A DNA stretch of 64,000 bases from Prevotella sp902465605 (GCA_902465605.1 CABQNT010000004.1:62001-126000), one strand, 5' to 3'; counted from the stretch's first letter, positions 26,991 through 36,209 are shown. Translations and numbers: made by a program. The notes: generated from the letters alone by a model not told the origin.

Positions 26991-29006
26991 ATGAAAACAA
27001 CGATAGTATCTGTCCTTTTTCTCATCATGGGTTGCTTGCAAGGGCTATCCCAAATTGGTTCTTGGAAAGTATATCCTTCCTATCACGACATAACGGACGT
27101 GCAACCGGCAGGTAACATCGTATATGTGTTGGCATCGGGTGGATTGTTTTGCTATGATAAGGATGACAACAGCATACGGACTTTTGATAAGAAAACAGGC
27201 TTGAATGATGTTGAAATCAGCCACATTGCTTATAGTTCTGCGGCAAAAAGATTGATTATTGTCTACAAAAACAACAACATTGACTTACTGGATGGTAAAG
27301 GAAACGTTACCAATATCGCTGACTATTATAAAAAATCGCTGACAGAAGACAAAACCATTCACAGCATTTATGTGAATGGAAGCTATGCTTATTTGTCCAC
27401 AGGATTTGGTATTGTTAAGCTCAATGTGAGTGATGCCGAGATTAGTAATACTTATTTTCTGGGTTTTCGCGTTGATTGGACACTTATACAGCAAAACAAA
27501 ATCATTGCAGCATCAATGACCCATGGAAAATATGCTGCTGATTTATCTTCTAATTTACTTGACAAGAAGAATTGGAAAAGAATAGGAAACTATACTAAAA
27601 ACAATAAAGAAGTAGACAAAGAATTATGGAATAAAATGGAAAGCATGCGTCCGGAAGGTCCGCAATACAACCATTTTTATTTTCTAAAGTTTATCAATAA
27701 CCGCCTTTACACTTCGGGAGGAGGCTTTGAAGCAGAAGGTGTTAGCCTCTCACATCCAGGCATTATCCAGGTTCTTGACGATGGTCAATGGCACATCTAT
27801 CAAGATGATATCCAGAAAACAACAGGCTATTCGTATGCAGATATCAACTGTTTGGCCATCGATCCTAAAGATGAAAACCACGTATTTGCAGGAGGAAGAA
27901 CCGGACTTTACGAATTTCAAAACGGTAAACTCACCAAATACTACAATAAAGACAACAGTATTCTGATGCCAGCAGTAGATAAAGGAAAAGAACTGGATAA
28001 TGAATATGTACCCATAAACGGTCTGCTGTTCGGTGAAGAGCGTCATCTTTGGATATTAAATAACCAAACCAAAGGACAAAGTATCATCGAATTACTGCCA
28101 GATGGAACCATGAAATCACACCATCAACCATCGCTGATGAGAAATGGAGTGAGCCCCAGTTTGCTCTATCATCCCGTATTTGACAGTCGAGGCTTATTGT
28201 GGTTCGGCAACGGTAACTACAAGTTTCCGGCACTGTTTTGTTATGATAGGAAGACTGAAACACTGCACACGATAACCAATTTCATCAACCAAGATGGAAA
28301 CAGTCTAAAAACAACAGCAGTTAAATACATCGCTGAAGATATGGAGAACAATCTTTGGATTGGTACAAATACAGGAGTACTGCTGCTTGAAGCCTCAAAA
28401 ATTAATCAACTACCCGATGTTACTTTCACACAAAAAAAGATTCCTCGCAATGACGGAACTAACTTAGCCGACTATTTATTGTCAGGAGTAGACATCACCT
28501 GCATTGCTGTTGATAAGAGTAACCGCAAATGGTTTGGCACAGGAAGCAATGGCGTATATCTCATCAGTGCTGATAACAGCCAGCAAATTCATCATTTTAC
28601 CATAGCAAACAGCGTATTACCTTCTAACCATGTAGAAAGCATTGCCATCAATAACCAAACAGGAGAAGTGTTTTTTGGGACAGACAAAGGACTTTGTTCT
28701 TTTCGAAGTGATGCTACCGAGGCTGTGGAATCGATGAACAAAGATGTTACCTACGCATACCCAAATCCAGTAGAACCTTCTTACAATGGTCCCATAACGG
28801 TTGTCGGACTCAGTTATCAAGCCGACATCAAAATAGTAACTGTCAATGGCACCTTGGTGACTAAAGGCAAAAGTAATGGCGGAACTTTCGTGTGGGATGG
28901 CAATGATATGAACGGAAACCCGGTGGCATCGGGCATCTATATGGTACAAACTGCCGACCAAACAGGCAACAAAGGAACTGTATGCAAAATCGCTATCGTC
29001 AGATAA
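26991..29006 (+). CDS. porZ: PorZ-like type IX secretion beta-propeller protein
   Basis: 671 aa. Signal peptide (MKTTIVSVLFLIMGCLQGLS, cleaved near SQ). The body is made of two-component-regulator-type propeller repeats, for example VEISHIAYSSAAKRLIIVYK, DINCLAIDPKDENHVFAGG, YIAEDMENNLWIGTNTGV and DITCIAVDKSNRKWFGTGSNGV. It ends in a type IX sorting-like domain (YAYPNPVEPSYNGPITV ... GIYMVQT). In Porphyromonas, PorZ sits on the cell surface with the PorU sortase complex and helps deliver anionic LPS to secreted cargo. A generic propeller protein is the alternative. The 3' end overlaps the next gene by 25 bp. Confidence 0.75.
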   Translation: MKTTIVSVLFLIMGCLQGLSQIGSWKVYPSYHDITDVQPAGNIVYVLASGGLFCYDKDDNSIRTFDKKTGLNDVEISHIAYSSAAKRLIIVYKNNNIDLLDGKGNVTNIADYYKKSLTEDKTIHSIYVNGSYAYLSTGFGIVKLNVSDAEISNTYFLGFRVDWTLIQQNKIIAASMTHGKYAADLSSNLLDKKNWKRIGNYTKNNKEVDKELWNKMESMRPEGPQYNHFYFLKFINNRLYTSGGGFEAEGVSLSHPGIIQVLDDGQWHIYQDDIQKTTGYSYADINCLAIDPKDENHVFAGGRTGLYEFQNGKLTKYYNKDNSILMPAVDKGKELDNEYVPINGLLFGEERHLWILNNQTKGQSIIELLPDGTMKSHHQPSLMRNGVSPSLLYHPVFDSRGLLWFGNGNYKFPALFCYDRKTETLHTITNFINQDGNSLKTTAVKYIAEDMENNLWIGTNTGVLLLEASKINQLPDVTFTQKKIPRNDGTNLADYLLSGVDITCIAVDKSNRKWFGTGSNGVYLISADNSQQIHHFTIANSVLPSNHVESIAINNQTGEVFFGTDKGLCSFRSDATEAVESMNKDVTYAYPNPVEPSYNGPITVVGLSYQADIKIVTVNGTLVTKGKSNGGTFVWDGNDMNGNPVASGIYMVQTADQTGNKGTVCKIAIVR

Positions 29007-30253
29007 GTCTGCTCTTTCTGGCTTTCCTATTGTTGGTGCTCTTCCTATTTGGCTATACACCCACAAACGATGGAGATGGCTATATTGAATATGCCAGGAT
29101 GTGCATCGACTACGGAGAACCCTATCCTTGTGCTCCGACCATCAATGGACAACCCTTTATTTGGAACATTGGACAAATCAATTTGGTGGCTCTCTCGCTG
29201 TATCTATTTCATTCTGTCTATCCCATCTTAGTGTTGATGTGCTTCCTCAAAGCCGCTTCAGCCTACTTAATAGCGCACATAGCACAAAAAACATGCAACG
29301 ACCAGATAGGACTCATTGCCCTATTATTATATGTGTGCTATCCCAATAATTGGGGACAAAGCACGACAATACTCTCCGAAATACCATCCATCACACTCTT
29401 ATTAGGGGCGGTTTTCATCATTCTACACACCTCCCGTGTGCGAAATCTCTTCATAGCAGGCATGTTAATGGCTGTAGCCAATTGGTTTCGTCCCATCAGT
29501 TTGGTATTTATGGGTACGTTTCTTCTCTATTTTCTATTCTTTAAAAACAAACAATGGTTACGTTCTTTCAGTTCCCTGCTGGCTGGATATGCCTTGTTCA
29601 TCCTCGTAGTTGGCACCACTTGCTGGCTGCGTACAGGCTATTTTTTGTACCAAAGTGAAACCTTGTGGTTCAACATGGCCGCGGCAACATACGAAACCAG
29701 CGTAGAACCTCATTACAATGCCGAGGCTTATCCCAAAGGAACCATCAGGTATATTGACCACATGAAGGATAAAACGGCCATAGAATGCAACCAAATATGG
29801 AAACAAAGATGCTTGGAATGGCTCAAGGATAACAAAGCAAACTATTTGAGTAAAATACCCGGCAGATTGGTTTATATGTACATGAACGACATGGACAACA
29901 TTCCTGCTTTTATGCATGATAAATCGAAAGCCCAAAACAATTACGTCACACTACCCTATCGAACGCTATTGTACAACCTTCAAAATCTATCCTACATACA
30001 GTGGCTTGGACTGTTCAACATGATTTATTACGCATTCCTCCTGATGGCCTTTGCCTTTTCCCTCCACGTTTTACAATCAGAAAAAAAGTACGACACCTTG
30101 TTTCTTTTATGTTGTATCGTCATAGGAGGTTCATTAGCTTTGGTCTTGGCAGTACACGGAGAAACCCGATTCAAGGCTCCTTTCATGCCTTTTATCTTCA
30201 TGGGTGCGGCGGTTAGCATCTATGAATTCATTCACAAGCGACGAGCTTTCTAA
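28982..30253 (+). CDS. GT-C type membrane glycosyltransferase-like protein
   Basis: 423 aa with about ten membrane helices (ISLLFLAFLLLVLFLFG, LVALSLYLFHSVYPILVLM, ITLLLGAVFIILH, LFIAGMLMAVANWF, LLAGYALFILVVGTT, MIYYAFLLMAFAFSLHVL). The acidic first loop (NDGDGYIEYARMCIDYGE) and SEIPSITLLLG match the topology of GT39/PMT-like enzymes that take sugar from a polyprenyl-phosphate donor. A soluble loop with HMKDKTAIECNQIWKQR follows the seventh helix. Substrate unknown; a role in surface glycan or LPS assembly would fit its place behind porZ. It starts 25 bp inside porZ. Last gene of the leuS run. Confidence 0.7.
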   Translation: MQNRYRQISLLFLAFLLLVLFLFGYTPTNDGDGYIEYARMCIDYGEPYPCAPTINGQPFIWNIGQINLVALSLYLFHSVYPILVLMCFLKAASAYLIAHIAQKTCNDQIGLIALLLYVCYPNNWGQSTTILSEIPSITLLLGAVFIILHTSRVRNLFIAGMLMAVANWFRPISLVFMGTFLLYFLFFKNKQWLRSFSSLLAGYALFILVVGTTCWLRTGYFLYQSETLWFNMAAATYETSVEPHYNAEAYPKGTIRYIDHMKDKTAIECNQIWKQRCLEWLKDNKANYLSKIPGRLVYMYMNDMDNIPAFMHDKSKAQNNYVTLPYRTLLYNLQNLSYIQWLGLFNMIYYAFLLMAFAFSLHVLQSEKKYDTLFLLCCIVIGGSLALVLAVHGETRFKAPFMPFIFMGAAVSIYEFIHKRRAF

Positions 30254-30281
30254 TACATACCGTTTCTCTTTTACGACTTAG

Positions 30282-30673
30282 TTGTCCACATCCTATTTAT
30301 ATATTCTTTTTATTTATTTTTTAAAAGAAAGAAATATGAAGAGAGATGATGTACGGTGGATATGTTGATAACTATACATCGATTTATTTGCTTTTTTCGT
30401 TATTACGCTCTTATGTTGGTTTTTACACACTTCAACGGCATATCTTTCTATTCTTAATCAATTTGTTAGCTATCTTTTCCACAATATAGTGAAGTATCGA
30501 ATGATATGAATAAGTTGATAAATTTCTTGGCCGAATAATTGTGGAAATTGATGTATAACTTCGTCATAAGTGTGTGGATATGCACCAACTTTTATGTTGT
30601 TTACTTACTAAGTGGATAAACAGGCAGTTATTCAACATTTATAAACAGAGTTATGCACAATGATTGTGTATAA
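30282..30673. other. oriC: Candidate replication origin (DnaA-box cluster)
   Basis: A 500-bp, very AT-rich gene-free region. Exact TTATNCACA boxes occur at 30651-30659 (TTATGCACA) and, inverted, 30665-30673 (TGTGTATAA). One-mismatch boxes occur at 30282-30290 (TTGTCCACA), 30421-30429 (TTTTACACA), 30475-30483 (TTTTCCACA), 30573-30581 (inverted, TGTGGATAT) and 30611-30619 (inverted, AGTGGATAA). T-rich stretches at 30306-30325 could serve as unwinding elements. The flanking genes converge on the region and dnaA is not nearby, so the call rests on box density alone. The two parS-like sites 28 kb away fit an origin-proximal location. Confidence 0.45.
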
Positions 30674-30701
30674 GTGTTTGTATGTTTCGTTTGAAGCAAA
30701 T

Positions 30702-30735
30702 AAATAAGGCAACGATTTGTGTCGTTGCCTTATTT
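30702..30735 (-). terminator. Terminator after the rubredoxin gene
   Basis: AAATAAGGCAACGA (30702-30715) pairs perfectly with TCGTTGCCTTATTT (30722-30735), with a 6-nt loop; the minus-strand arm ends in TTATTTATTTG. It closes the DUF4254-GT9-rubredoxin unit. Confidence 0.85.
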
Positions 30736-30754
30736 AAGTTCATCAAATGCTGTT

Positions 30755-30919
30755 TTATTCAGCTTGAGGAGTGAAATCTTCTTTTCCTACACCGCATAAT
30801 GGGCATACCCAATCATCTGGGAGATCTTCAAATGCTGTTCCGGGAGCGATGCCTCCATCAGGATCGCCTTCTGCAGGGTCATAAACATAACCGCAAGTTT
30901 CGCATACATACTTTTTCAT
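30755..30919 (-). CDS. Rubredoxin
   Basis: 54 aa. MKKYVCETCGYVYDPAEG, then LPDDWVCPLCGVGKEDF gives the two CxxCG iron ligand pairs of rubredoxin, with the usual PDGGIAPGTAFEDLPDDW core. A small cytoplasmic electron carrier, in anaerobes often feeding rubrerythrin or superoxide reductase in oxygen and peroxide defence. It starts 27 bp after the GT9 gene on the same strand and precedes a strong terminator, so it is probably the last gene of that operon, although the functions look unrelated. Confidence 0.95.
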   Translation of the reverse strand: MKKYVCETCGYVYDPAEGDPDGGIAPGTAFEDLPDDWVCPLCGVGKEDFTPQAE

Positions 30920-30946
30920 AATCTTGTTTTTTAATAAGTGAATAAA

Positions 30947-32011
30947 TTAATTTTGTTTGCTGTTTTTATTGATAACTTCATCAAGTTTATTGATGATTTG
31001 TTCTGGTTTTATTTCGTTTAAGCAGGCATAGTCATTTCTCCAACACGGTTTGTTGCCATAAATGGAACACGGGCGACACGCTAAGTCTGTCTGAACTGCG
31101 AGGTCAGCACTTTGATTCCATCCCATGAATCCCGCAAAGGGATGTGTGGAACCCCAAACGCTGATGACGGGTGTGTTGACCAATGATGCCAAATGCATGT
31201 TGGCACTGTCCATGCTGATCATCACATCTAAGTGGTACATCAAAAGCAGTTCTTCCTGTAACGTGTTTAATAGCGTTGGTACGCTGACACATCTGTCATA
31301 TTTTTTTGCCCACAAAGAGAGCTGCTCTTTTTCTTCTTTTCTGCCCCCAAATAGGAAAATACGTGTATTTTCGTACTTGGTTTGTATCCTTTCAATTGTT
31401 TTTTCCATCTTTTCCAATGGATAAACTTTGCCCTTGTGTGCCGCAAAAGGCGCTATGCCAATCCACCGTTCGTTCTTGTTTTTCGCTTCGATGCCATCTG
31501 GTAAATCAGGCATGGTACCGTCTTGACATGGAAAGATGGATGTAAAATCTATCTCAATAGGGTAACCTAATTTTGCTAATACATCCGCATAGTTTTGAAA
31601 CGACGTTTGTAGCGGCGTCAATACCTTATTTCCTTTTGCGGTTAGCCTACGTCTGTCAGCTCGATGTTTGTCGATGTGAGCGACTTTGAACCTGTCTAAC
31701 GAAAATCTACTGCGTAGATATTTCGAGCGCAGGTTGTCATGAAAATCGGCTATGGCAGTGAATCTTTTGGCTGTCAATCTGCGATAAAGTTTATTCAATC
31801 CGCGCAGATTCTTATATTCGTTGTTCAGGTCGGCAGACATAAAATCCACGTTTGGTGCCAATTTGTCAAAGAAATTCGCTGCGAAAGGACGACTCAACAC
31901 GCTGATGCGGATATTGGGATATTGTTTTGCCAACGAGTACACTACCGGAACCGTCATGGCTACGTCACCCATAGCCGAGAACCGTATGATGAGCAGATGT
32001 TCGGTCTTCAT
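30947..32011 (-). CDS. Glycosyltransferase family 9 (heptosyltransferase-like)
   Basis: 354 aa, GT-B fold. N-terminal LLIIRFSAMGDVAMTVPVVYSLAKQYP is the classic start of ADP-heptose:LPS heptosyltransferases. The C-terminal half has IGIAPFAAHKGKVYPLEKM (nucleotide-sugar loop), MISMDSANMHLASLVNTPVISVWGSTHP (donor-binding motif) and cysteine-rich PCSIYGNKPCWRNDYACL. It should add a sugar to the LPS core on the cytoplasmic side of the inner membrane. The ATG directly abuts the stop of the DUF4254 gene, which often accompanies GT9 genes in Bacteroidetes. Confidence 0.9.
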   Translation of the reverse strand: MKTEHLLIIRFSAMGDVAMTVPVVYSLAKQYPNIRISVLSRPFAANFFDKLAPNVDFMSADLNNEYKNLRGLNKLYRRLTAKRFTAIADFHDNLRSKYLRSRFSLDRFKVAHIDKHRADRRRLTAKGNKVLTPLQTSFQNYADVLAKLGYPIEIDFTSIFPCQDGTMPDLPDGIEAKNKNERWIGIAPFAAHKGKVYPLEKMEKTIERIQTKYENTRIFLFGGRKEEKEQLSLWAKKYDRCVSVPTLLNTLQEELLLMYHLDVMISMDSANMHLASLVNTPVISVWGSTHPFAGFMGWNQSADLAVQTDLACRPCSIYGNKPCWRNDYACLNEIKPEQIINKLDEVINKNSKQN

Positions 32012-32614
32012 TTATTTTTTGTAGAGAACCGGGTTGGTGGAAGGATCGTTGTACATCTTCATCTGTCGGTACACCTTCATGTATTTTCGTCCCTCTTGGA
32101 TGTCTTCCAGCAGCTGATCAATGGCTGTTCCCAAGTCTTTTTGTTGTTCCAGCAGCACGTTCAGCTTGGCCGTACATGTATCTTTATGCTCTTTTGAAGC
32201 GTCTTGTCGTTCGGCTTGCTCGCGCATGTGATAAATCTTCAGTGCCAATATAGACAGTCTGTCAATGGCCCATGCCGGACTTTCGGTGTTGATGCGTGCG
32301 TCGGGTAGCACCTTCACTTCACTGTATTTCTGTCTGAAATAACTATCTATCTGTTCCACAAGATCCGTACGGTCTTGATTCGAGCGGTCAATGCGGCGCT
32401 TCAAGGCCAACGCTTCTATGGGATCAATATTTGGGTCTCTGATGATATCTTCGAAATGCCATTGAACAGTGTCAATCCAGCACTTCAGATACAACCGGTT
32501 TTCGATGGTTCCATCGTCGTAGGGATTATTGATTGGTGTGTCAATATCATCATGGACGTGATAATCATCAATAGCTCGTTGAAAGATTTTATTACATTGT
32601 TCACTAAATGACAT
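32012..32614 (-). CDS. DUF4254 domain-containing protein
   Basis: 200 aa, mostly helical, no signal peptide. FSEQCNKIFQRAIDDYHVHDD, NRLYLKCWIDTVQWHFEDIIRDP and SPAWAIDRLSILALKIYHM define the DUF4254 family. No activity is known. In Bacteroidetes it is regularly encoded directly before a GT9 heptosyltransferase, as here where stop and start codons are adjacent, so a role in LPS-core synthesis is likely but inferred from context. Confidence 0.88.
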   Translation of the reverse strand: MSFSEQCNKIFQRAIDDYHVHDDIDTPINNPYDDGTIENRLYLKCWIDTVQWHFEDIIRDPNIDPIEALALKRRIDRSNQDRTDLVEQIDSYFRQKYSEVKVLPDARINTESPAWAIDRLSILALKIYHMREQAERQDASKEHKDTCTAKLNVLLEQQKDLGTAIDQLLEDIQEGRKYMKVYRQMKMYNDPSTNPVLYKK

Positions 32615-32828
32615 GTTGCGTTTTCTTTTGGTTACTTATGCAAATATAAATAATAAAAGGTAATGTTCAAAACAAAATCAAGGTTTTTTAGTACATTGTA
32701 ACAAACTATGCGTTGTTTAATTTGATTCTTATCGTTTTAGACGTTCTTATCTTTCTGCTGTTTTGACAAATCAAAATAAATATTGAAAGCAGTGTGAATT
32801 TTTTTGACAAGCAACCCTTTTATTTTGA

Positions 32829-33240
32829 GCGTATTTGCAAGCAACTCTTCATCTGTTTGCAAATACGCCAAATATACGTTGATTTTGTATATTATTGATA
32901 CATAATAAAATACAGCTTTCAGCCATGTTTAGACCACCTCATTTTTTCTTTTTTCAGGCTAAATGCATTGCTTTTAGGCTTCAATATGTATGCTTTTGGT
33001 GCGTTATGTCATGTAAATTGGCCACCAAAGTCTTATATATTGCACCTTAAACGCCTTGTTATTGCCTTAAAATTTAATTTTTCTTGCTTCACGATAGCTT
33101 GTTTGCTCCCTCTATGCATAGTTAATTTTTCCAGAATGAAAGTTTTGAAGTGCCGTTTCAGGGGCATTATTTGGTTAAAAATTTCTACATTTTTTCAGGT
33201 AGTGGTGTGATTTATCACGTTCAAAAGTGCCGTAGTATTG
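32829..33240. repeat. Intergenic repeat element C with 22-bp-period array
   Basis: Begins with a perfect 12-bp stem (GCGTATTTGCAA at 32829-32840; TTGCAAATACGC at 32857-32868). Array cores start at 32968 (TTGCTTTTA), 32990 (ATGCTTTTG), 33012 (TGTAAATTG), 33034 (TATATATTG), 33056 (TTGTTATTG) and 33078 (TTTTTCTTG), every 22 bp. The tail has TTTTTCCAGAATGAAAG and GGGGCATTATTTGGTTAAA, aligning with element B. It occupies most of the 876-bp gap between the divergent DUF4254 and acpP genes. A possible acpP promoter is TTTG (33405-33408), 20 nt, TTCCTTTG (33429-33436). Confidence 0.7.
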
Positions 33241-33490
33241 CAAATTATTACGCGCCTACCTATTTATGAATGTCTGTTTTTTATTTTTTGAAGATACCAC
33301 CTATTATAACTCTATAAATTACAGCCATTTTCAAAAAAACAAGCATTAAAATTGCACAATATATGGTATAATGTGCAATATGAGGTACTTTTTTCGATAA
33401 AACATTTGTAGATGTGAATAAAAATTTGTTCCTTTGCATCCGTATTTTTGATAATGAATCACTTATAAACATTTTAAAAAAGTTACAATT

Positions 33491-33727
33491 ATGTCAGAAA
33501 TTGAAAGCAAAGTAAAGGCTATTATCGTAGATAAGTTGGGTGTTGATGAGGCAGAAGTAAAGCCAGAAGCAAGTTTCACCAATGATCTGGGTGCCGATTC
33601 ATTGGACACTGTAGAGCTGATTATGGAATTCGAGAAAGAATTCGGCATCTCTATTCCAGACGATAAAGCTGAGAAAATTGCAACGGTAGGTGATGCCATT
33701 TCTTATATAGAAGAAAATGCAAAATAA
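33491..33727 (+). CDS. acpP: Acyl carrier protein
   Basis: 78 aa, acidic. GADSLDTVELIMEFEKEFGI contains the 4'-phosphopantetheine attachment site Ser37 (DSLD). It carries growing acyl chains in type II fatty acid synthesis. First gene of acpP-fabF-rnc, a conserved order; fabF starts 85 bp later. Short genes with this strong codon bias are highly expressed. Confidence 0.97.
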   Translation: MSEIESKVKAIIVDKLGVDEAEVKPEASFTNDLGADSLDTVELIMEFEKEFGISIPDDKAEKIATVGDAISYIEENAK

Positions 33728-33812
33728 TTAAAAGCAAACGATTTGGGTTGAGCTGGGAGATTTCTTTCAGCTCAATTTCAATTTGCTTTTAATCAATTTT
33801 TTTATTCAATCA

Positions 33813-35075
33813 ATGGAATTAAAAAGAGTAGTAGTAACAGGACTTGGTGCCGTAACACCTATTGGCAATACGCCTGAAGAAACATGGAAAAACATGTTGG
33901 CAGGTAAGAGTGGTGCTGCTCCTATTACATTATTTGATACTTCCAACTTCAAGACACAGTTTGCTTGTGAGGTAAAAGACCTGAATATCAACGATTATAT
34001 TGATAGAAAGGCCGTACGCAAGCTGGATCGCTACACCCAGTTGGCCATGATTTCGGCCATGCAGGGTGTAAAAGATGCTGGACTTGACTTGGAAAAAGAA
34101 GACAAAAACCGTATCGGTGTTATCTATGGTGTGGGTATCGGGGGTATTAAAACCTTCGAAGAAGAGGTTTCGTATTATGCCTTGAATAAGGAAAACGGAC
34201 CTAAATTCAGCCCATTCTTCATTCCTAAGATGATTGCCGACATCGCTTCCGGACAGATTTCCATTCACTTTGGATTTCATGGTCCCAACTATACCACAAC
34301 CAGTGCGTGTGCTTCTTCGAGCACAGCCTTGTCAGATGCATTCAATCTCATTCGTTTGGGCAAGGCGAACATCATTGTTTCTGGTGGTGCCGAGGCAGCC
34401 ATTACGGCCAGTGGTGTGGGTGGATTCAACGCCATGCATGCGTTGTCAACCCGTAATGACGACCCTGAACATGCTTCACGGCCGTTCAGCGCCAGTCGTG
34501 ACGGTTTCGTCATGGGCGAGGGAGCAGGCTGTTTGATTCTTGAAGAGTTGGAACATGCCAAGGCGCGCGGTGCCAAAATCTATGCCGAAATGATTGGTGA
34601 GGGTGCCAGTGGCGACGCTTATCACATCACGGCCAGCCATCCGGAAGGTCTTGGTGCTAAGCTGGTGATGACCGCAGCACTCGATGATGCCGGTCTGAAG
34701 CCTGAAGATGTTGATTACATCAATGTGCATGGTACTTCTACACCTGTTGGAGATATCTCTGAGGTTAAAGCCATCAAGGATGTGTTTGGTGACCATGCGT
34801 ACAAATTGAATATCAGTTCTACCAAGAGTATGACCGGCCACTTGCTGGGCGCAGCAGGTACTGTAGAGGCTATGGCATGTGTGTTGGCCGTTCGGGACGG
34901 CATCATTCCTCCCACTATCAATCATGAGGAGGATGACAAAGACCCTGAAATTGATTACGAACTGAACTATACGTTCAACCAAGCTCAGAAGCGTGAGGTG
35001 CGTGTAGCATTGAGTAATACGTTCGGGTTTGGTGGACATAACGCTTGTGTAGTATTCAAGAAATATGCTGAGTAA
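33813..35075 (+). CDS. fabF: 3-oxoacyl-ACP synthase II
   Basis: 420 aa from ATG 33813 (MELKRVVVTGLGAVTPIGN); an earlier in-frame ATG (33783) would add ten residues not found in the family. Elongates acyl-ACP by condensation with malonyl-ACP. The catalytic triad is visible: Cys in TTSACASSSTALSDA, His in NVHGTSTPVGDISE and His in STKSMTGHLLGAAGT. It also has the FGFGGHN signature at the end. It overlaps rnc by 11 bp. Confidence 0.97.
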   Translation: MELKRVVVTGLGAVTPIGNTPEETWKNMLAGKSGAAPITLFDTSNFKTQFACEVKDLNINDYIDRKAVRKLDRYTQLAMISAMQGVKDAGLDLEKEDKNRIGVIYGVGIGGIKTFEEEVSYYALNKENGPKFSPFFIPKMIADIASGQISIHFGFHGPNYTTTSACASSSTALSDAFNLIRLGKANIIVSGGAEAAITASGVGGFNAMHALSTRNDDPEHASRPFSASRDGFVMGEGAGCLILEELEHAKARGAKIYAEMIGEGASGDAYHITASHPEGLGAKLVMTAALDDAGLKPEDVDYINVHGTSTPVGDISEVKAIKDVFGDHAYKLNISSTKSMTGHLLGAAGTVEAMACVLAVRDGIIPPTINHEEDDKDPEIDYELNYTFNQAQKREVRVALSNTFGFGGHNACVVFKKYAE

Positions 35076-36117
35076 TATTCTCGATCGGATAAAGCTCCCC
35101 TTCCGTCGTGAAAGGGAGCTTTATTCGTCTTTATACCGTATCATCGGTTTCTATCCACACGATATCAGTTATTACAAATTGGCCTTGATGCATAAGAGCG
35201 TCATGCGTCGCAATTCCAAGGGCAAACCCGTGAATAACGAGCGTTTGGAGTTTCTTGGCGATGCCATTCTCGATGCAACCGTAGGGCATATCGTGTACGA
35301 GCATTTTCCCGGTAAGCGTGAGGGATTTCTCACCAACACACGCAGTAAGCTGGTTCAACGCAGCACATTGAACAAGTTGGCCAATGAGATGGGTATTTGC
35401 AAGCTCATCCTTAGTAGCGGACGTAACGCCTCGCATAACAGTTATATGGGCGGAAATGCGTTCGAGGCGCTTGTAGGTGCCATCTATCTGGATCGTGGTT
35501 ACGATGCTTGTATGCGCTTCATGAAAGACCGTATCTTGAAGGAAATGCTCAACATCGATAAGGTGGCTTACAAGGAAGTGAATTTCAAGAGTAAGCTGAT
35601 TGAATGGAGCCAGAAAAACAAAGTGAAGATTAACTTTAAGCTGTTGAATCAAGGGCAGGATAAAAACGGTAACCCGGTCTTTAAGTATGCAGCCGAATTG
35701 GAAGGAATTGAGGGGTGTTCTGGTGAGGGATTCAGCAAAAAAGAGAGTCAACAGCTGGCCAGTAAGCTTACGTTGGAACAACTGAAACGAAAGCCGCAGT
35801 TCATCGATGAGGTGTTTGCCGCCAAGACCAACCGCACCAAGATGGAAGAAGAGCCGGTTGTTATCGTGCCGGATACGCATCCACAGGATGATTTCATCGT
35901 GGTGAAGAGTGAAGACCTACCGGTACAAAAGCACGAATCACCCTTCCAGGAAGAGGTCTTTACCGATTCTCAAGAAGAGGTTCTTGAAGAGTCGCCTGTC
36001 ATCTCCAACTTGGTAGATGAGATTGATGAGCTACATTTAGACGATATAAGCGCTCAAAGAATGAGCGATGAGGAAATCATCGCCAAGGCCGAAGAAGAAG
36101 CCTTCTCGAATGAATAG
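35065..36117 (+). CDS. rnc: Ribonuclease III with acidic C-terminal extension
   Basis: 350 aa, about 100 longer than typical RNase III. The catalytic domain has NERLEFLGDAILDATVGHIVYEHFP (metal-binding E/D signature) and the second acidic cluster NAFEALVGAIYLDRGYD. The double-stranded RNA-binding domain spans about residues 170-250 (NFKSKLIEWSQKNKVK, FSKKESQQLASKLTLEQL). After residue 255 comes a low-complexity acidic tail (EEVFTDSQEEVLEESP ... AEEEAFSNE). It processes rRNA precursors and structured RNAs. The start overlaps fabF by 11 bp; a terminator follows at 36141. Confidence 0.93.
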   Translation: MLSNILDRIKLPFRRERELYSSLYRIIGFYPHDISYYKLALMHKSVMRRNSKGKPVNNERLEFLGDAILDATVGHIVYEHFPGKREGFLTNTRSKLVQRSTLNKLANEMGICKLILSSGRNASHNSYMGGNAFEALVGAIYLDRGYDACMRFMKDRILKEMLNIDKVAYKEVNFKSKLIEWSQKNKVKINFKLLNQGQDKNGNPVFKYAAELEGIEGCSGEGFSKKESQQLASKLTLEQLKRKPQFIDEVFAAKTNRTKMEEEPVVIVPDTHPQDDFIVVKSEDLPVQKHESPFQEEVFTDSQEEVLEESPVISNLVDEIDELHLDDISAQRMSDEEIIAKAEEEAFSNE

Positions 36118-36140
36118 CTACGTCAGCAGCGTGCATACAG

Positions 36141-36176
36141 ATGCTCGCTGTCGGCGTATCTGTCGGCAGCGAGCAT
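36141..36176 (+). terminator. Terminator after rnc
   Basis: ATGCTCGCTG (36141-36150) pairs perfectly with CAGCGAGCAT (36167-36176), followed by TCGTTCTTTTT. It also separates rnc from the convergent ispG. Confidence 0.8.
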
Positions 36177-36209
36177 GTATCGTTCTTTTTAATTCATGTA
36201 GATAGGTAT

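Noticed and set aside
32968..33210. 80-codon plus-strand frame upstream of acpP
   Set aside because: Lies wholly inside the 22-bp repeat element C.
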